Shown: positions 48,593-61,753, counted from the first letter of the stretch. The stretch: 64,000 nucleotides of DNA from Pyrrhoderma lamaoense (GCA_002794735.1 NBAZ01000022.1:1-64000); one strand, 5' to 3'. The notes: generated by a model not told the origin, from the letters alone. Made by a program: numbers and translations.

Positions 48593-49884
48593 CTACATAA
48601 AATCGTCCATCATCTCTTGTACGCTCTTCTGCTGCTCCGGCTCTTCGTCTGGATCCACAGCATCCAGTAGCGCATAATCCCGTGCAGCTTTATCTTCTGC
48701 TCTTTGCTTTGCTAGCTCCTCCTCCTCTTTCCTCTGCATAAACCAAGGAGAAATCAAGTTAGAAAATCGTACAAGTGATAACTCAGATCAGACCATCCAT
48801 TTTTGGCTTTGGTTTACAAGATCAGGTAGATAGACACTTGCCTGGTGAGCTAACCTTATCCTACTTTCTGCCTTCTCTTTCTTTATCCTATCGACACGCT
48901 CTTGTTCGTGATCAACTTCTCGTTCGACTTTTGTCTTGTTAAGCCTATTCACTATCGGGTTCTCACGTTTTGGGACGTGAACTGTTTTGATCGATCTCAC
49001 TTAGTCCTCGCTTTCATAGACCGACTTCAAAGTAATTATTACTTACTTCTTTTTACCTACAAGATTTATGGGTATATTGAATTCTATTATAACGTGGTTT
49101 AGGAGATATAGGACCTACTAGTTTGTCGTTTTTGAAGGATACTTGACCAACTGCCATATCCCCCGTTTTCTAAGATCATAGAAAGATATATATTAGCACA
49201 CCAGAGAAATACGCAAGTAGAGAAAAACCAGACACAAGTTCAAGTTCTTGAATACTAGCAACTGTTTTTTTTTACAAACTTTAATCGATAACTATACTGA
49301 TAAGTTGCACTCACCTTGAGATTACTTGCAGGTGTATAGATAATAGTCAAATTATCTTTCTTATTACCTACATAACAACAAATTTAAATCAGTACGCCAA
49401 TACTTACAAACTAGTATACTAATCAAACAGATGAAGTAACATCTGTGTTATACATCATCATATCACGTATACCACCGACCTTCAATAGAATTAGCTTTGA
49501 CGAGCTGAGCGCAGTCAGTCAGCACCTTCTCCGGAATACTTGTCCAATCTGGTATCGAATCCGGAAGTCGGACGTAGACATGCGCGGAGGAAAGTTTGTC
49601 AACATGAAACCATACGTCCTGTGGCCAAGCATATTTGATCAAGTCTTCATCTACATATTTCGCATTGGGTAAGAATATATACGTATACGTATGTGTACTA
49701 TAGGGAAACATTCCCGGATATATTTTATAAGAGATTCTTACTTTCGTGTTTATCTTTCCCCATGTAGATCGTGACTGGAGGGTCTACAGCTATAAACCTC
49801 ATGTTAATCAGTCTATTTGTTTCAAGCACTGACAACTGGCTAAGGAAAGCACACCCTACCTGTAGAGGAGAAGAACAGGACCAT
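48593..49884 (-). CDS. CCDC25 family protein (NFACT-R / DUF814 domain)
   Basis: Exon 1 starts at ATG 49884 (MVLFFSST), a tiny exon followed by a ~95-bp intron. Then come [15 protein letters not shown], after another intron [20 protein letters not shown] and [21 protein letters not shown], then [48 protein letters not shown] and a charged Lys/Glu coiled coil ending [12 protein letters not shown]. This is the same block order as animal CCDC25, whose N-terminal module belongs to the NFACT-R fold found in ribosome-quality-control proteins. Human CCDC25 has been reported as a DNA sensor, but the fungal role is not established and a link to tRNA or ribosome binding is inference. At least five short introns; the frame is consistent. 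Confidence 0.85.
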
Positions 49885-50163
49885 GTTACACTGTTATCTC
49901 TACAATAGACAATAAATTTGGTTTCCACTTCACAAGCTTGAGGCCGATCAATACAGTTCAAGGATAAAGTACGCGTGAAATCACCAAAAATAAGTTTAGT
50001 CCTTACATCATATGAATTGTGTAATAAATTCATTACTAAACACTCTCCTCTTTCGATTATTGACACATATTTATCTCATTCTCATTTGTGGCTATACTTC
50101 TTTACTGTATTCCAGCATCAGAGCTATTATGTCCGTAAAAAATACATAGCCAAGTTTTATATA

Positions 50164-52748
50164 CTAAGCAGATACAAGACTGAATCTCAAAGGTAGCTGG
50201 ATTTTATTATCCTGTCCGAGTACTGTTGGTCTAGTACTTCCTGCCATGATCCAGTGTATTTCAGGCCCTGGACTAACCGCGAGTTTTTCTAGAAGAAGGA
50301 AAAGAACAAGTTCTGTGTTTTCATGGGGAAGATATAGATTTGGAGCAGCGAAGATATAGGATAGAAGTGAAAAGAAGAATAAGCAGAGAGTTCAGACAGG
50401 GGGTAAACTCGATTTACTTACTTATTTCCAATTCTGCAAATTTGAATCCACTGAGAAAGAAAGAAGAGTTGATGATTAGTACGTAAGCGTAAAACATAAG
50501 ACTATAGTATTGTAAAATTCAGCTTCACTTACATACAAGCACGTCCCCCACCAAGGAATGACATCCTATGGAAAGTAATATGTCAGCATATGAAAGTATA
50601 TTTATACATCGTCAAAGCATTTATTTACATTGAAGAGTACACCCCTGGAAGATGCGCATCCGAGACACTTTGGGAAGTGGTTTCAGCCATCGTTCAGGTT
50701 TCCACTCCTCCGCGTCCTCTCCCCAAATCTTTTTGTGACGGTTGGCCTGGATAACCGAAATAAAAATTTCTGTATTCTTCGGTACTGGTATCTCCTTAAT
50801 CTCTGTTTTCCCATCCGCACCAATAATAGGCCATGCGAGTGGGAGTATGATATCTTTACGAGCGCTGTAATAACATAGGCAATAATAAGTATTTACTTCC
50901 GGAGAGGGGAGTTTTAGAAGAGAAGGGGTTGAAGAGGCGAAGAGGGGTTATAGAGGATATACTAATATAATCAGAGTGAATGTATACGTACGTGCGAGCT
51001 AGATAGTTCACCACGGATATACACGCAATGTCTCACGGCAGACAGCATCGAGGTATGGGAGACCCATTAATGTGTCGTAGTCCAAGTCCCTGCCATCCCA
51101 ATCTTGACGAGCCTTCATAATCTCTTCCCGAAGCTTTGTTTGTGCATCCGGATTGAGAGATAGTACATGCAATATTCGGGACATGGCTCGGGATGTTGTG
51201 TCTTGCCCGGCCATAATGAAAGAACTAATTTGTATATGTAAACCAAAGATACCGCAGATTATATACGGAAGGATGGTTAAAGTAGTACTTACTTCATCTG
51301 ACCGAAAAGCTCCTCTTCAGGAAGCCGGTCGCTTTCTTTTGCATTACTGTTGGCCCTCACTGAATATGTTTACGGGATACACGTAGTGTACGGTTAGTAA
51401 CACAAAAACTAATTCCATTTATCTTACTCACGCAAAACACTCATGATATCCTTCCCTTTCCCAGACTGAATTCCTAAATTCTTTTCCTCCTCAGCAATTT
51501 CCTTCTCAAACGCGAGCTTCTTCTCATCGAAGATTTTTCTCGATATTTCACCGAGTGTATCGATCACATTAGCTATCTCCCTAGTGTCCTTAAATGGCAA
51601 CCAATCCGCTAATTTCTTGACAACAACAGGATTTTGTATACGTCCTATCTTGAGAAACAATTGCCGATACATGCTTGTCTTAATGAGAGCGGGTCTTTAC
51701 ATGCGAGTGAGATATCAATGAGTATCAAATATAAAAAGAGAAAATATTGAGAGTAATCATACCCTAGTCTCTTTATAGTACTGCTATAGTCATTCGCACT
51801 TTTATCTTCAAGAGGGCCAAACGAGTATCCAAACCTCCTCTTCCGATGAATTCCAAAGCTGCGCGATGAAGAACTTGCAAAATATCGATTTCAGTCTGAC
51901 CATTTTTGATTATCCTTAAAAGATAGTCTCGAAGCTAAAGTACAAAAATGTATGATCAGTTTTCATATCTAGTGACTATTTCCGTAAAGCTAGGCTTTAA
52001 ACTCGTTCACTCACTTCGTACCCAATCGGGTAGAAAATTGGGACGAGGTCGCGCATATGTTTGAGTGAAAATACAGGGTTTAGCATTTTTCGTTGCTTCC
52101 TATGATGTTCCCCTAATTTAGTCAAGACAACGTTAGAGAAAAGAATAGTCAGTGGAGAAATGGTAAGCATTTGGGTCCCCTGACATACCTAGAGTCGAAA
52201 GGAGACTAACTCCTAAGAGAGCGTTCGTTCTGTTCCACATGATCATGTTAACTCTCATAGTTCTGATATCCAAGTCGGTAGTAAGAATTGCAATACTACT
52301 TACGATATGAACATGCTTGTTTCCTCGTAAACATATTGATCTTTCACTACTATATGATGAAGTGCGAGAGGATCTACAACATATAATGCTTCGTCCTAAG
52401 TATTGTGATTTGAGATTAGTAATGATTTCAAATAATTGCGAAATAACATACACCAAGAAGCATCTTGAGTTTTACTACACCGCCATATTTCTTGATCAGA
52501 TCGGAATGAAAATCCCATGCAAACTTATCGTGAAATTGACGATAGTTCCCTAATGCACATCAATAATACGTAAACGATAGGAGTGTATTAATTCTTTAAT
52601 GTTGGAAACATACCATTCCACCAAGATTGACTTGGAGGTCCAGCAATATTACTCAAGGCTGATTTTTTAAGTAAGAAGCGCCATATAAGGAAAAGAGCAA
52701 GTAAGATCAGAACTATAAGTTGCGCCTGTGGGTTGGTTACAAACATGG
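50164..52748 (-). CDS. cytochrome P450, copy 1
   Basis: A membrane-anchored heme monooxygenase of a basidiomycete CYP family; the substrate is unknown. Start at 52748 with a hydrophobic anchor (FVTNPQAQLIVLILLALFLI) and a Pro-rich hinge (NIAGPP). Then follow VVDPLALHHIVVKDQYVYEE, HRKQRKMLNPVFSLKHMRDL, LGYSFGPLEDKS, the oxygen-binding I-helix FIMAGQDTTSRAMSRILHVL, the ExxR motif (CRETLRVYP), the PERW-type motif (AEEWKPERWLKPLP) and the heme-binding loop FLGGGRAC/IGFKFAELE split by an intron. The end is IHWIMAGSTRPTVLGQDN and a stop at 50164. Roughly a dozen exons. At 51009-51016 the frame breaks (RVYPW then stop); one added base restores ...YP-x-VNYLART as in copy 2. I infer an assembly error. 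About 36% of the locus is intronic. Confidence 0.9.
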
Positions 52749-53737
52749 TAACGACTGTTATTCAACTCAGGCCAGTGCTATCAACTTTATATATAATAGA
52801 TTCAGCGAAGTTCTGTGTAAGCGTTTTTCATGTCACGGACATTAGTTCACGCGGAGTCGGGTCCAATCCTCACGGCCTTCCGGAGCCCGGAGTCCAATGC
52901 CGGCTACGATAATTACATCCTGTGTAACATACGGAAAAGTAGTATTATACTGCAGCAGTACAATCAGCTCTCGAGTCTATTGTATAAGTAGGTGAAATAC
53001 CAAAACAAACATGCAAAGACAAATTTTACTATGAAAAACGATGAAATCAATTCTAAAAATGTACAACCTATCGTAATCTCTGAAATACGAGTGGTTGAGG
53101 AGGGGTAAGATTTACGAAAGGATCGGATATATATTCACTGAAAATAGTTGACTTTGGGAGTGATCTTGACGTCATGCTTGCTTTTGGAGGTTCTTCGTTG
53201 CGTCCCATCCGGAATGCTGACTACCTCTGTAAAAAACACATCACGCGAACCTCCAAAGCATTATGTAATACTTATGTAATTACACAAAAATTATACAGGT
53301 GGGTATACGAAGGACGCTAGGAACCGTAAGCGACATACGCTATTTGGATATCTTCTCGCCTGAATTTGAGAAAATTCGTTATGTGCAGTGCCTGGCGTCC
53401 TTTCGTATACCCACCTGTATATACGCTTTTAACACAACTCAACTGAGAAGCTTTCTGACTATTACATCTGCCTCTCGCGTTCGAGCTGAAATCGTATCAG
53501 CTATTGTCAGAAACAAAAATGATACTACAATATATACGTAAATAGGAGCTAGGGCAACGCTTTGCATATCGTACATGGAAACTCGTACTAATTTTGAGGT
53601 AACTGAGAGCCCATTGAACTGATCCATTGCAGACTTCAGTTTTCATACATATAATAATTCTCAGAGAAAATTCTATTTATACATGCAGGTACTACGTTGA
53701 ACTTCTTCCAAAATCAACTAACACAGAAAAAAGTTGT
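52749..53737. other. intergenic between the two P450 genes
   Basis: About 1 kb holding the promoter of copy 1, a 126-bp MITE (listed separately) and the 3' flank of copy 2. Nothing else was recognised. Confidence 0.45.
53294..53419. mobile_element. 126-bp MITE with TACAGGTGGG terminal inverted repeats
   Basis: The ends are TACAGGTGGGTATACGA-AGG and, inverted, TACAGGTGGGTATACGAAAG, matching over about 28 bp with one indel. The element is flanked by TA on both sides (53292-53293 and 53420-53421), the target duplication of Tc1/mariner-like transposons. There is no coding capacity; the 80-codon frame through it is incidental. Confidence 0.8.
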
Positions 53738-56047
53738 CTACTTCTGGAGCAAGCGCATCCTGATAGGAAGCTGCGACTCGTCACTGCCTTCCACATTTGG
53801 TCTCGCTAGCCCAGCCATGGCCCAGAAAATCTTTGGGCCTTCCTCTAGTATGAATGACTCCATTAAAACGGTGAGAATTATTTCTTGAGGAAAAATCAGA
53901 TCAGCTTTCCATGCTATATCACGAAGCTGGGAACAACTCACTCATCTCCATTTCCGCAAATTTGAAGCCGCTATAGTTTTACATTGAGCTTTGATTGAAC
54001 ACAATAACAGATGGTAGATCATCTTACATGCATGCCCGTCCACCTCCAAGGAAAGTCATCCTATATGCTCTGTTGAGTTATTTCTGTAGATAGGTAACGG
54101 TAATCACTCACATTGAAGCATAAACACCGGGAAGATGCGCCTTGGTAACACTTCAGGAAGAGGTTTCAACCACCTTTCAGGTTTCCATTCTCTGCGTCTT
54201 CTCCCCATATCTTTTTACTTCGATTGGCCCCAATGATTGAGATGATTACATTAGTATCCTTTTCGATGAATACTTCCTTTATCTCAGTTTTTCCGTCAGT
54301 CGCAGTTATCGGAAATGCTAAAGGCATAACGATATCTTTTCGCGTTCTGTAACATCGTCCATAGTTAGCGGGTCAAAAGTGACTAGCTTTTATAAGAACT
54401 TAAGCGTAACTCACGTTCTCGATAGGAATGGAAGAATTGGGAACACCCGTAAAGTTTCACGGCAGACTGCGTCGAGATAGGGAAGTCCCATTAACGTGTC
54501 GTAATCGAAGTCTGATCCGTTTCTTTCTTTCCTCGCGGTGATTATCTCCTCCCGTAGCTTAGTTTGCACATCAGGGTTCAACACTAATTGGTGTAGTATA
54601 CGACAAACGGCATGTGTTGTCGTATCTTGGCCGGCTTGGATAAACGTACTGGTTTAACAAAGGGCTAAGAAAATTTATCCCGAAAAAAAAACGAGTGTAT
54701 TCTTACTTCATCTGCCCAATAGCTCTTTCTCTGGAAGTCTATCGGACTCGTCTGCCTCCATGTTGGCGCGAACTATAGAGATCAAACTTAATGTTTACCT
54801 TTGGTGAATGGAATCTCCTACTTACGTAGGACGCTCATTATGTCCATCCCCTTTCCAGCCTTTGATTGTAAAGAAGAGTCCCCAGTTTCAACGGCAGTCT
54901 TCTTTTCATAGAAGATCATTTGTGATACACTATCCAATTTGTCAATAATCCTAAGGGGAGCCTTAACAATTTCAAGCGGAATCCATTCGACGACTTTTCT
55001 TCGAATTGAGGTGACCCAATATCTGCCACATAGGGCAAGAATTGACGAAGTAAATTTGTCTTGAAGAACAGGGGACTGAAATGCAGTCAATACATATAGA
55101 AATATAGTTATAAATAATGGATATTGTTTGGAAACTCACCCAAGTTCTTTAGCTACTTCGCTATATTCGTTTGACTGTGCATCATCAAGAGGTCCAAAAG
55201 AGTAGCCAAGACCTCCTTGTCCGATATATTCTAATGCGGCACGAGACATCCATCTCATAATGTTGATTTCTGTCGGCCCATTTCCTATTTGGCGTTTTAA
55301 CACGTCCCGGAACTAATCAAATCAAGTATCAAACCTTACTATTAATATATGGAATATATAGCTTTCAACTTACTTCATATGCAATAGGGATGAATACTGG
55401 AAGAAGATCTCGCATGTGCTTCAATGAAAAGACAGGATTCAACATTTTGCGTTGCTTTCGATGGTGATCGCCTGGTTACGAGTTAAGCCATATCTGCATT
55501 TAATCTTCATATTATAAATTTACCTAGTGTGGATAATAAGCTGACACCGAATACAATCGCATTGGACCTATGAAAAGCAAGTGATTAAGTATAATCTTTC
55601 GGGCTTTCATACAGCGTGTTTACTTGATAAAAGTACTCGTTTCCTCATAGATATATTGATCCTTTACTACTATGTGATGCAGAGCAAGCGGATCCGAAAC
55701 ATAAAGTTCCTTGCTCTGTCAGAGTAAAATTACTATGAGCCATAATAACCCGTCAGGTTTATCAAGGCATCCTTACACCAAATAGCATGGTCAATTAACG
55801 ACACTGCCATATTTTTTCACAATTTTATCGTGAAACCCCAGCCCTCTCTATTGAAAATCTGATAAAAGTTGCCTTCAGCTCAGTGAGTATGCATGTTTAA
55901 CTCAGGGGGAGGGGAGGTCATACCGCTCCACCAGGATACACTTGGAGGGCCGGGAATATTTTTAAATCCAGAGTTTTTCGTTAGAGTTCGTATAAATAGA
56001 AACGTAGCAACAGAAAGGCACAGAGCTTGAATGAGAGAGACGGACAT
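53738..56047 (-). CDS. cytochrome P450, copy 2 (tandem paralogue)
   Basis: Same gene structure and family as copy 1, so it is a tandem duplicate. Start at 56047 with an N-terminal anchor (MSVSLIQALCLSVATFLFIR). Then FKNIPGPPSVSWWS, SDPLALHHIVVKDQYIYEET, HRKQRKMLNPVFSLKHMRDL, LGYSFGPLDDAQSNEYSE, LLGQMNTFIQAGQDTTTHAV (I-helix), CRETLRVFPILPFLSRT (ExxR) and the heme loop TFLGGGRACM near 54050. The C-terminal exon is EEGPKIFWAMAGLARPNVEG with a stop at 53738. At about 54184-54195 the PERW region reads GEDAENGN instead of GEDAEEWKPERW because one base is missing. The residues on both sides are conserved, so I favour a sequence error over a pseudogene. Divergence from copy 1 is substantial at the N-terminus and C-terminus. 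Confidence 0.88.
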
Positions 56048-57995
56048 CGGAAAGATGAGCTCCTAAGGGATCGCAATAAAGACTGAGCTACATATACTTC
56101 TTTTCATGGGAAAATTTCTGCACAACTCTTAAAGCTCGGAATACCGGCCATTTAGAAGCGAAGTTTAGCTGATAGACAACGACAAATCATGATGGAGAAA
56201 AAAATTACTCGATGTATACATTTAGCGAAGCGAGAGAAGGAATCCTTACTACCTTATTAAATGATTGCCATTTCTTGACAGAACCGGAATTAGCAGCTTT
56301 GTTAAGGTGCTCATTAATTATCCACTCAATCTCCTTAATCGTCGAGTCGGACATCTAAGGCTCCACAATCTACAAATAACTATCTTCACAGAATTGTGAT
56401 TGTGTTTTCAAGGTATTGATTAGCACTTGCTCAGGGATGTGAATATACTCACATATAGAAATAACGTTATAAACGTCTATTCAGACGGAGACATTAGCTG
56501 TGATGGGCTCGAATATAACTGTATTCAAAAGTAGACATTTCGATTGAAATGGGCAGTGTTCATGTGCTCCGGAGCCATTACTATTGCCCGCTGTTATACT
56601 TATGGCTACGCTCTATGTCTAGCTCCGAGGAATCAATGAAGATTGAAGGCCCGATATTAGTAGGATAATTACTTCAGACTACACATAGTATCAGTGAACT
56701 GATGAGAATAGAAAACTTTTTACTTCATCTCCTCGGAAATCAGATTACATGCACTATCAGCCAAGTTCTTGAAGTTGAGCGCTACATTATCATGATTATG
56801 CGTTCTTGATCTGAGAAAAAAACATATTAGTAGATCAACAACGTGCAGACCAGACCGTGTACTACAAGCGGATCTTTCCTTACTCCACTAAGGAAGTCTA
56901 ATACTCTTCTTTTCCCGCTTAATACAGACAGTATCATACGTACATACTTCTCTTATGCGTCCCCCCCCTTTCGCTCTCGGAAATTGCAGCTAAACGAGCA
57001 TGTTTAGTGTTGCATTTAGTAATCATTATAGCTCAGGACTCTTACGCCAGAGCAAATGAGCTGAAATGCATAGTCGAGAGTACTCTCACCGTGCATAGCA
57101 TGAATGACCGGCAATTGTCTGATCTAACGGTAATTAATATTGATGTATACAACAAGTTTTTTGAACATGCGTTATGGTTTGATACGATAGGGATATAGTT
57201 ATATAGTAGTGAGAATCTGAGTATTCATTGATGCTCTCCTCTTCGTATCTCTCTGGGTGGAGTGTAAGATTTATATTTCTCGATTTTAAGTAGTATATAG
57301 AATGCCGTAAAATCTCTCAGTCTCACGATCAGGACACTGTTATAACAGGGCAATTCCTTACCCCGTGCCTAAAAACTACTATGTTTGGTAACGAGAAGCG
57401 CTAACACAGATTCTCAATTTATTTTTCATCTTGAAAAGAAGAATTTCTTGAATACTACTTTGATATCTCTTCAAGTTACAGCCGATCAGCTAGATAAAGA
57501 ATCGAGGTCAATCATTAAATAAATTGGGAGGGCTTCTGGTAAACTGATATAAAAGCTACAGACATGAGGGACATTAAATAAACAGAATACAAGTGCATAG
57601 TGATATAAGTGAGTAAATGAGTATGAGCGTGAAAACCTTGATCAGATAGGAAGTTAGATAGAAAAAATTGCGCGAGTATAAACAAGTCATGCATCCCGAA
57701 GAGAAAGGCGATGAAAAAAGACATTACATGCTACAAGATCATGACATCGTGAAATCCAAGGAGACACAATAAATGGGATAGATAGAAAAAAAGTAGAAGT
57801 GAAAAAATTGATGTAAAAATATGTGCAAAAAGAAATGATAAATTATAAGAAATCTCGAATGTAATCGACCAATGAGATATTACTTCGCTCATAAACTTAG
57901 CAAGACCAAGTGCATCGGATTACGAGATCTTAGTGTAATGTATACTAACTAGAATGAAATTTCCCGCCATCACTGATGGTGTAAGAATATTGTTC
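56048..57995. other. intergenic upstream of P450 copy 2
   Basis: 1.9 kb of AT-rich DNA. Apart from a 49-codon candidate exon (56205-56354) I see nothing supported. Small frames at 57007-57198 and 57515-57724 lack similarity. Confidence 0.4.
56205..56354 (-). CDS. short unrecognised ORF or exon (49 codons)
   Basis: MSDSTIKEIEWIINEHLNKA begins at 56354 and continues as a charged amphipathic helix. The stop is at 56205, or a GTAGTAAGG donor-like site after SFNK would make it an exon of a longer gene. The composition looks coding, but no partner exon or similarity was found. It could be an upstream exon or a remnant. Confidence 0.2.
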   Translation of the reverse strand: MSDSTIKEIEWIINEHLNKAANSGSVKKWQSFNKVVRIPSLASLNVYIE

Positions 57996-60079
57996 TTAAA
58001 TTTTTACTTGATTTTCGTCTCGCAACCTACGACGCCCGCGAGGTCGCTCTTCTTCAGACTCCTCAACGGGGAGCATCGATGAAAACGTATTAGTGAATCG
58101 TCCTCGTAAAGCTGATCCATTTTTCGTTAAAATTGTGTTAACTCCGGTATCAGATGGTGTTGAGGGACCATCAGAGCTGGATCGCGTTCGAGAACGTGAT
58201 TTCGAGTGGGACTGAGACCCTGACCGTACGAAAGGTACTGGTTGAGGAGAACTAAGATGATAGATCAGGTAAAGTCCCACGACTTCGAGAAAAAGAATAA
58301 TCAGAGTTATACGACTCAGGTGAGCAAGATAATTCAATTGTCAATTGCTGATTATTACTCGAAGATGATAGTGATGAAGTGATCGGGGACAAGTGACGTG
58401 TTCTGTGGACGCTAATGCTGATGAGTGTGAAACTCGTGACCTCGACCTAGAGATGGAGGAAGAAAATACGGATCCTGAAGAATCACTTGCGTATATCGTC
58501 CGTAACGCTGGATCGAAGTGGTCGGGATAAGGTCGAGCTCGAGAACGGGAACGAGATTTTCTTCGGATTTGTATCCCATGACTCAATTCATCTACAGGTG
58601 AAGAAAGAGGAGATATAGATTGATCTCCGGCAAGACCCCATCCCACATTCCAAGCAACCTCATCAACCATTCCTACACTCCATCGATTCGAGATATTGCG
58701 CTCTAAACAGCCACGAAGCACACGCTCTGCACCGTGTCCGATTCCATGAGGAAGCTCATATACACCTAGAATTAAACAAGAATTTGATGAGTAAAGCATA
58801 CAAAGACGATTCAGAAAGCGTACCATGAAGAATTTTCATTTGTAGTCGGGGTTCAAAGTTGTCGTTGAAAGGTAATCGTCCTGAAAGCAGAGCATATAGC
58901 AACACACCAAGAGCCCACATATCTTGGGCTGGATTTGGAACCGTGGTTTTCCGATGTAGGCTACATCGAACAGATGGTGGGGAAAGAAGCTCTGGGGCGG
59001 CGTAGGGCAACGAACCGGGATTGAAATGCCGATGCAGAGTATCATCATCTCCAGGGCCAAGTGGAGTTGAATTGCGATGACGGGTGTTTTTTGGGACTTT
59101 CTCAGAGCTGATGCATGAGAAATTGTAGTATATCGTCGTGGACGGTCGTTTGCAACTTCAGAAACACGTTCGCTGAGATCATTAGAGCAATCGCAGTCCA
59201 ATGTGTCTGACACTGATGACTCTGTAAAATGTCTTGATAATCCAAAATCACCAATACGGCACATTCCAGTTTCATCAACCAATATGTTCTCAAGTTTGAT
59301 ATCTCCATGGACTAGCTTCGCAGTTTCATGAAGATACCTAAGTCCACGAACAATTTGTCTGAACATCATTCCTGCATCGTCTTGCGCAAGTGCTGGACGA
59401 CCATCACGTTTCAAGATATCAAACAATGATCCAGCTGGACAATACAACATGATGAAGTAATCTGCATCTACTGTGTGCTCCGTAGTAAAAAGAGGAAGAA
59501 TATGTTCGTGATTTAAAGTTTTCCAGATCGCTATCTCATTCTGTAGCTGTCGATGCGCTTCTTCTGGGTCATCAAGAAGATCAAGGTCCGCTTTCTTCAC
59601 TACCTTAATAGCAACTACATCTCCTGTAGCTGATTGTCCCTTTTTGACAGTCGAGAAACCGCCATGACCTAAAGTTTGCAAAAGAGTATAACCAGCTACT
59701 GACGACTCTTCATCCATCAAGGATGATGATGGCAGTTTTGGGGAGAACAAAGATAAAAACATGTGAGCAGGTGACGATGAGAATTCGCTCTCTGTGGCTA
59801 CTTCAGGAGGAAAGACATTATCTTTCTCTGGGGCAGAGGCAGATCTATATTCTTCTCCATCAGATCTCACTGAGGTCGAGTCAATGTCAAGAGCCCCACA
59901 ACTGTTCCAAAGCTAGGATATAAACCACTGGATTGAATAGAGTGATGATTAACGTCTTCTTCACCATTAAACGTTTGATTGTGAGGCCCGCTTGAAGATG
60001 AATTCAATGCCGACTCGCCACGCAAATGAAAAGTTTTATGAACGTGAAAATTAGGGTAAGAATCTATAGGCATAGACAC
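57996..60079 (-). CDS. Ser/Thr protein kinase with SR-rich C-terminal tail
   Basis: N-terminal linker from 60079 (MSMPIDSYPNFHVHKTFHLR), Ser-rich. The kinase domain begins at YTLLQTLGHGGFSTVKKG (P-loop) and VVAIKVVKK (Lys), then NHEHILPLF and LVHGDIKLENILVDETGMCR (HGD in place of HRD). RIGDFGLSRHFTE (DFG) is followed by a ~60-residue insert in the activation region, then LPYAAPELLSPPSV (APE), DMWALGVLLYALLSGRLPF, and after an intron LRGCLERNISNRWSVGMVDE. The tail has RRKSRSRSRARP and SHSKSRSRTRSSSDG and ends RRRLRDENQVKI. Two one-base losses are evident: at CCCC 59894-59897 and TTTTTT 59087-59092. The frame in the tail (about 58400-58270) is also unsettled. The domain resembles CAMK/Snf1-like fungal kinases with an unusually long loop; the exact orthologue is not identified. 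Confidence 0.85.
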
Positions 60080-60959
60080 TTATATACGCGTAAATTGACA
60101 GTAGGATGGTATACGGAGTGGGGAATGAGTACGACGACGTGGGAGGATGATGGCGGTAAGGAGCAAAAGTATCCACTGGTCCTAAGACAATCCCGAAAGG
60201 AGGCTGATGCCTGATATGGGCAATGGGATTGGGTCGTCGGGTTTTCGGACAGAAACATGTGATCAAAAGGAGCGCCGTCGGTAAAAATATCCTCTCTTGG
60301 CAGATGCTTAAGTAAGCCATTTTTATATTTATACCACTTCAAGGGAATACAGATGAAATGCATTTACAATATAATATTGCACAGCTCTACATCTTATAAC
60401 TCCAAGTCAGCTGTTTACATATCAACACCTATGCTTCATACTAGGCTTTCAACTTGTGCAGGTGATCATCCTTTTCTATTTTTTCCTCCCTAGGTACCAT
60501 CTTTTGCGGATGCCCAACTTCCCTGGCTTCCGACAAGGCACCTTGCTCGACATTTTTATCGCATCCGGATCTTTTAATTGAATACTTAAAGTATTAACAA
60601 TTCAAATCACACTGTGAGCACCCGCAATTAGAAATTTGATCATATAATATATTCTCTTATGTGGTTCTCCCTATCGCATCAACCCCTAGTGCCTGTTATA
60701 CTCAACTTCTCAAAACTCTGCCGAGAAAAAAAAAGTACTATTCTACCTATTCGTTCCTGCATGCTAGCTCAAGCCAATAGTATCTTTCCGCAATTATAAC
60801 GCTTCTGAATGGCATATCTCTGATATAGCTTTTTGCGGCAACAGTTCCGACTCTGATCTCGTGTGAATAGCTAAATGTAATGGATGATAAAGCCAGTAAT
60901 CACGATTTTATATCAGTGTCTCCCCACCTCTTTGACTCCTGCACAGCCTGATATACAGT
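60080..60959. other. intergenic, divergent
   Basis: About 0.9 kb between the kinase and the first small lectin-like gene, which diverge. No feature was recognised. An open frame at 60064-60363 (-) overlaps the kinase leader and has no similarity. Confidence 0.4.
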
Positions 60960-61753
60960 ATGGTTGATATCAAGTACTATCCTGCTTTCTATCCTCCAGA
61001 TGGAATATATTACATCTTCAGTAAGGATTTTGGTCATTTTTGGAGGCAGAGAGGAGGTACGTCTGAAGGCGGAATTGTGGACTGTGAGCCACTAGAATCT
61101 GGAAGGGACAGCATTGATATGAATCACCGCACTGTAAGCTTTATGACATAAATTTGATACATTATTTCATGATCACTATCCGATCAACAAGTGGAACTTA
61201 ACAACAATAAGCCCTGCAAACGCAAAACGGGGTCCACGCATAATACTCCAGAGTACACAGGGAATGCATTCGAAGCTACCAGACCAAACTGGGTGCTATA
61301 TCTCGAAAAAGGTGGCTTCTTTTATCTAATTAGTATGGAAAAAACTTAATAAACAGGTTTTCCTCTCAGAGCAATAAAATCATACAATCGAATAAGAGGG
61401 CATCCTGGGTTCTATCTACTCATGGTACCAAACCTTACGCTTATAAGTGAGCTTGTTCCGGGAATTGTATAACTAGTAATCTCGCTCACTTACAATCTTA
61501 CCTAGAATCTTAACCAGTGACCTCCGACTATCAATAAACGCACCCACACATGTACAGATCAGTTCCTACGACGATTATATTTTACTGATTTTCTGCACAG
61601 GCAATTTATAACACGAAGACGGATCTCAGAACGGAGTTCCATGTAACAGAAGCGTATGATATGCAAGTTTACGATCCTCAATGGTGGTACTTTGTACCTG
61701 TTACCCAGATCGATAAATTTCTCGAAGACAATGGTATCAAACGTTTTACATAG
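60960..61753 (+). CDS. small protein related to the 62.9-63.7 kb gene, possible ricin-B-like (beta-trefoil) fold
   Basis: Exon 1 (ATG 60960) reads MVDIKYYPAFYPPDGIYYIF and ends SIDMNHRT before GTAAGC. A middle exon of about 150 bp follows (about 61190-61330, with either of two frames possible; GNAFEATRPNWVLYLEKGG is the more likely). The last exon begins near 61600 (AIYNTKTDLRTEFHVTEAYD) and ends WWYFVPVTQIDKFLEDNG...FT with a stop at 61753. The 'IYYIF' opening and the W-x-x-VP-x-x-Q-x-x-x-F-L/L-x-x-N ending are shared with the gene at 62938-63738. The start and end pattern resembles fungal ricin-B-type lectin domains, but QxW repeats are not clear, so the fold is a guess. No signal peptide is visible. 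Confidence 0.5.
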
